Source: Sphingobacterium thalpophilum
GTDB taxonomy: Bacteria; Bacteroidota; Bacteroidia; Sphingobacteriales; Sphingobacteriaceae
Assembly: GCF_038396785.1 (NCBI RefSeq)
Contig: NZ_CP151087.1
Location: forward strand, 5,394,001 to 5,458,000
Reading direction: 5' to 3'
DNA: 64,000 bases
A model generated the notes under the pieces. It worked only from the letters and a program-made list of their open reading frames with translations, did no database searches and was not told the DNA's origin. Within the stretch, counting starts at the first letter, position 1; the number at the start of each line of letters is the position of its first letter. Shown here piece by piece: positions 62,377 to 64,000 of this stretch. The translations under genes and the position numbers were made by a program.

Positions 62377-63389
62377 TGCATCAATTAAAAAAGCTGTTAT
62401 TGCTCGTTGTTCTGCCATTGTTGGTTTTATTGTTTTCCCTATTGGTGGGCTCAAGCCAGAACATTGGTTTTGTTGAGCTCTGCCAACGCATTGGATCGGA
62501 AGTGGGGGGATATTTAGGTCACCCTACTGCGGTATTGAAGGATAATATGGATACGATATTGTGGCAGGTACGTTTACCACGGATTCTGCTGACCTTTATG
62601 GTCGGAGCTGCTCTAGCGTCTTCTGGCGGAATCTTGCAGGCCATTTTTAGGAATCCAATCGTTGATCCCTTTACATTGGGTATTTCTTCGGGATCTGCTT
62701 TTGGGGCTGCATTGGCTATGTTGTTTCCGCTATTGCCGGTCAATATATCCGCATTTTTGTTTGGTGTATGTGCTGTGGGGTTGACTTATTTTGTTTCAAA
62801 TGCTGGTTTTAAAACCTCGATTATTGGGATGGTATTGGCAGGAATGGTTATTTCCGGAGTATTTACAGCCATGTTAACCTTGTTGCAATACATCAGTGAT
62901 CCCTATAAATTACAAGCTATTGTACAATGGACAATGGGGAATCTGCATACGGCCTCCTGGTCGAAAGTACAGCATGCTTTTCTGCCGATAACAATAGGAT
63001 TGGCTATCCTGATCCTGTTTCGTTGGAAGCTGAATCTTTTAGCCTTGGGCGATCAAGAAGCAATTGCTGTTGGCGTCAATCCGAAAATATTGAAGCTGGG
63101 ATTTATTGCTGTAGCTACACTAATTACAGCATCAGCCGTTGCAGCTGTAGGGGTAATAAGTCTATTTGGATTAATTGTTCCACACATCAGCCGGATGATC
63201 TTTGGCCCCAATAACAATATTGTTGTGTGGGCAAATATCAGTATTGGTGGTACTTTTCTTCTACTGATCGATGATTTTTCTAGGGCGGTCATGCCATTTG
63301 AAATTCCGATCGGTGTATTTACAATGATTATTGGCGCTCCCTTGTTTATTTACCTGATGCGTCGTAATGAAATCAACTGGAATTCATGA
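62373..63389 (+). CDS. FecCD-type ABC permease (probable nickel)
   Basis: A 338-residue inner-membrane permease with about ten helices, of the BtuC/FecCD family. It shows VRLPRILLTFMVGAALASSG, LQAIFRNPIVDPFTLGISSG, LGDQEAIAVGVNPK (ATPase-docking region) and FGLIVPHISRMIFGPN. It overlaps the binding-protein gene by 4 bp (ATGA) and the ATPase gene by 4 bp, so the transporter genes are co-translated. Confidence 0.93.
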   Translation: MMHQLKKLLLLVVLPLLVLLFSLLVGSSQNIGFVELCQRIGSEVGGYLGHPTAVLKDNMDTILWQVRLPRILLTFMVGAALASSGGILQAIFRNPIVDPFTLGISSGSAFGAALAMLFPLLPVNISAFLFGVCAVGLTYFVSNAGFKTSIIGMVLAGMVISGVFTAMLTLLQYISDPYKLQAIVQWTMGNLHTASWSKVQHAFLPITIGLAILILFRWKLNLLALGDQEAIAVGVNPKILKLGFIAVATLITASAVAAVGVISLFGLIVPHISRMIFGPNNNIVVWANISIGGTFLLLIDDFSRAVMPFEIPIGVFTMIIGAPLFIYLMRRNEINWNS

Positions 63390-64000
63390 GTAATTCGATT
63401 CATATCAACAACCTTTCTTTTGCCTACGGTAAGGATATCATTTTAAATGATGTAACCATGTCATTCCCAAAAGGAAAGCTTTCTGTTATTCTCGGTCGGA
63501 ATGGAAGTGGTAAATCTACGCTGTTCAATATTATTGCAGGGCTGGAAAAAAAATATGATGGATCGGTTCTTATTAATGAAACGGAGCGTCGCAATTGGAA
63601 GGTTGGTCGGGCTAATTCATTGAAATTGGGTTTTCTGAACCAGTTCCATCAGACCACATTTCCTTTTAGCGTTGTTGATGTTATTCTGACGGGACGGGCT
63701 TCATTTTCTCGTTTTTCACCAAGTAAAGAAGACTTCGAGGCAGTAGAACAGATCTTGGATAAATTTAACCTCACACACTTAAAGGACAAACCCTATACGT
63801 CGTTGTCTGGAGGGGAGCGACAATTGGTGTTACTATGTCGGGTATTGGTACAGCAACCTGATTTATTATTGCTTGATGAGCCTACGAATCATTTGGATCT
63901 GAAATATCAGATTGCGGTTCTGCAGACCGCCAAAGAGCTGGTCAAGGAGGGGACAACCGTGTTATGTGTAATGCACGACCCTAACATGGCGTTTCTTTTT
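63386..64000 (+). CDS. ABC importer ATP-binding subunit (3' end outside window)
   Basis: The first 205 codons of an ATPase of the FepC/BtuD type. Visible motifs are Walker A LGRNGSGKST, the signature YTSLSGGERQLV, Walker B LLLLDEPTNHLDL and the H-loop CVMHDPNMA. It starts at ATG 63386, overlapping the permease stop, and runs off the window. It powers the preceding FecCD-type permease. Confidence 0.92.
   Translation, partial: MSNSIHINNLSFAYGKDIILNDVTMSFPKGKLSVILGRNGSGKSTLFNIIAGLEKKYDGSVLINETERRNWKVGRANSLKLGFLNQFHQTTFPFSVVDVILTGRASFSRFSPSKEDFEAVEQILDKFNLTHLKDKPYTSLSGGERQLVLLCRVLVQQPDLLLLDEPTNHLDLKYQIAVLQTAKELVKEGTTVLCVMHDPNMAFLF

Noticed and set aside
1..64000. CRISPR array, tRNA, rRNA or prophage
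   Set aside because: No regularly spaced direct repeats with variable spacers, no cloverleaf or rRNA-like sequence and no phage structural genes were seen on reading.

Overview
The window looks like chromosomal DNA of a Bacteroidota bacterium, most likely Sphingobacterium or a close relative. The signs are two SusC/SusD pairs, DUF3823, GH127/GH2/GH43/GH76 glycosidases, a propeller-type sensor kinase paired with an AraC-type response regulator, TAnnTTTG promoter elements, weak Shine-Dalgarno sequences and low-to-moderate GC. I saw no rRNA, tRNA or CRISPR array.

Layout. 1-2.8 kb: a glycine-betaine-type ABC importer, with its ATPase cut by the window edge. 2.9-6.8 kb: an iron block. It holds a remnant of an ABC ATPase, a 144-bp tandem duplication carrying two Fur-like boxes, a PchR-like AraC regulator, a siderophore-interacting reductase and a MATE exporter. 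6.9-14.1 kb: a SusC/SusD pair translationally joined to a Tat-exported phospholipase C. 14.3-22.7 kb: an OmpR/CusS-like two-component system, two UspA-like paralogues, an ABC exporter membrane domain with no ATPase domain, an HlyD adaptor, a TolC channel, a small membrane-anchored protein and a YoaK/DUF1275 membrane protein. 22.9-24.4 kb: a GH76 mannanase-like enzyme. 24.4-43.2 kb: an arabinose-type polysaccharide utilisation locus with a divergent split hybrid sensor, an aldose epimerase, SusC, SusD, DUF3823, GH127-like, GH2, DUF4965 and GH43 genes. 43.3-45.3 kb: an acyltransferase and a lipase, convergent. 45.4-51.1 kb: a periplasmic flavinylation and electron-transfer operon (ankyrin protein, DUF2271 flavoprotein, PepSY reductase, ApbE). 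51.2-52.8 kb: an IS110-family element. 52.9-54.9 kb: an ECF-type sigma factor, two small membrane proteins and Hsp20. 55-56.2 kb: a 45-residue small gene, 11-bp tandem repeats and DUF4126. 56.4-58.7 kb: katG. 59.1-64 kb: an operon for nickel uptake and delivery (His-rich secreted protein, HypA, HypB, UreE-like, FecBCD-type ABC importer), cut by the window edge.

The most interesting signal is a regulatory one. The regions in front of the two UspA-like genes (16405-16504 and 20873-20972) align without gaps. Each holds six TTTTAAT/TTCTAAT half-sites spaced 11-18-11-20-11, then a shared 19-bp block and a TAnnTTTG element. Direct repeats with an 11-bp period are typical targets of PmrA/QseB-type OmpR regulators, and such a regulator is encoded immediately upstream. 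A third array, four half-sites at exact 11-bp spacing (58932-58971), lies before the nickel operon 38 kb away. I infer that one two-component system controls both the ATPase-less exporter locus and nickel handling. I know of no description of this combination.
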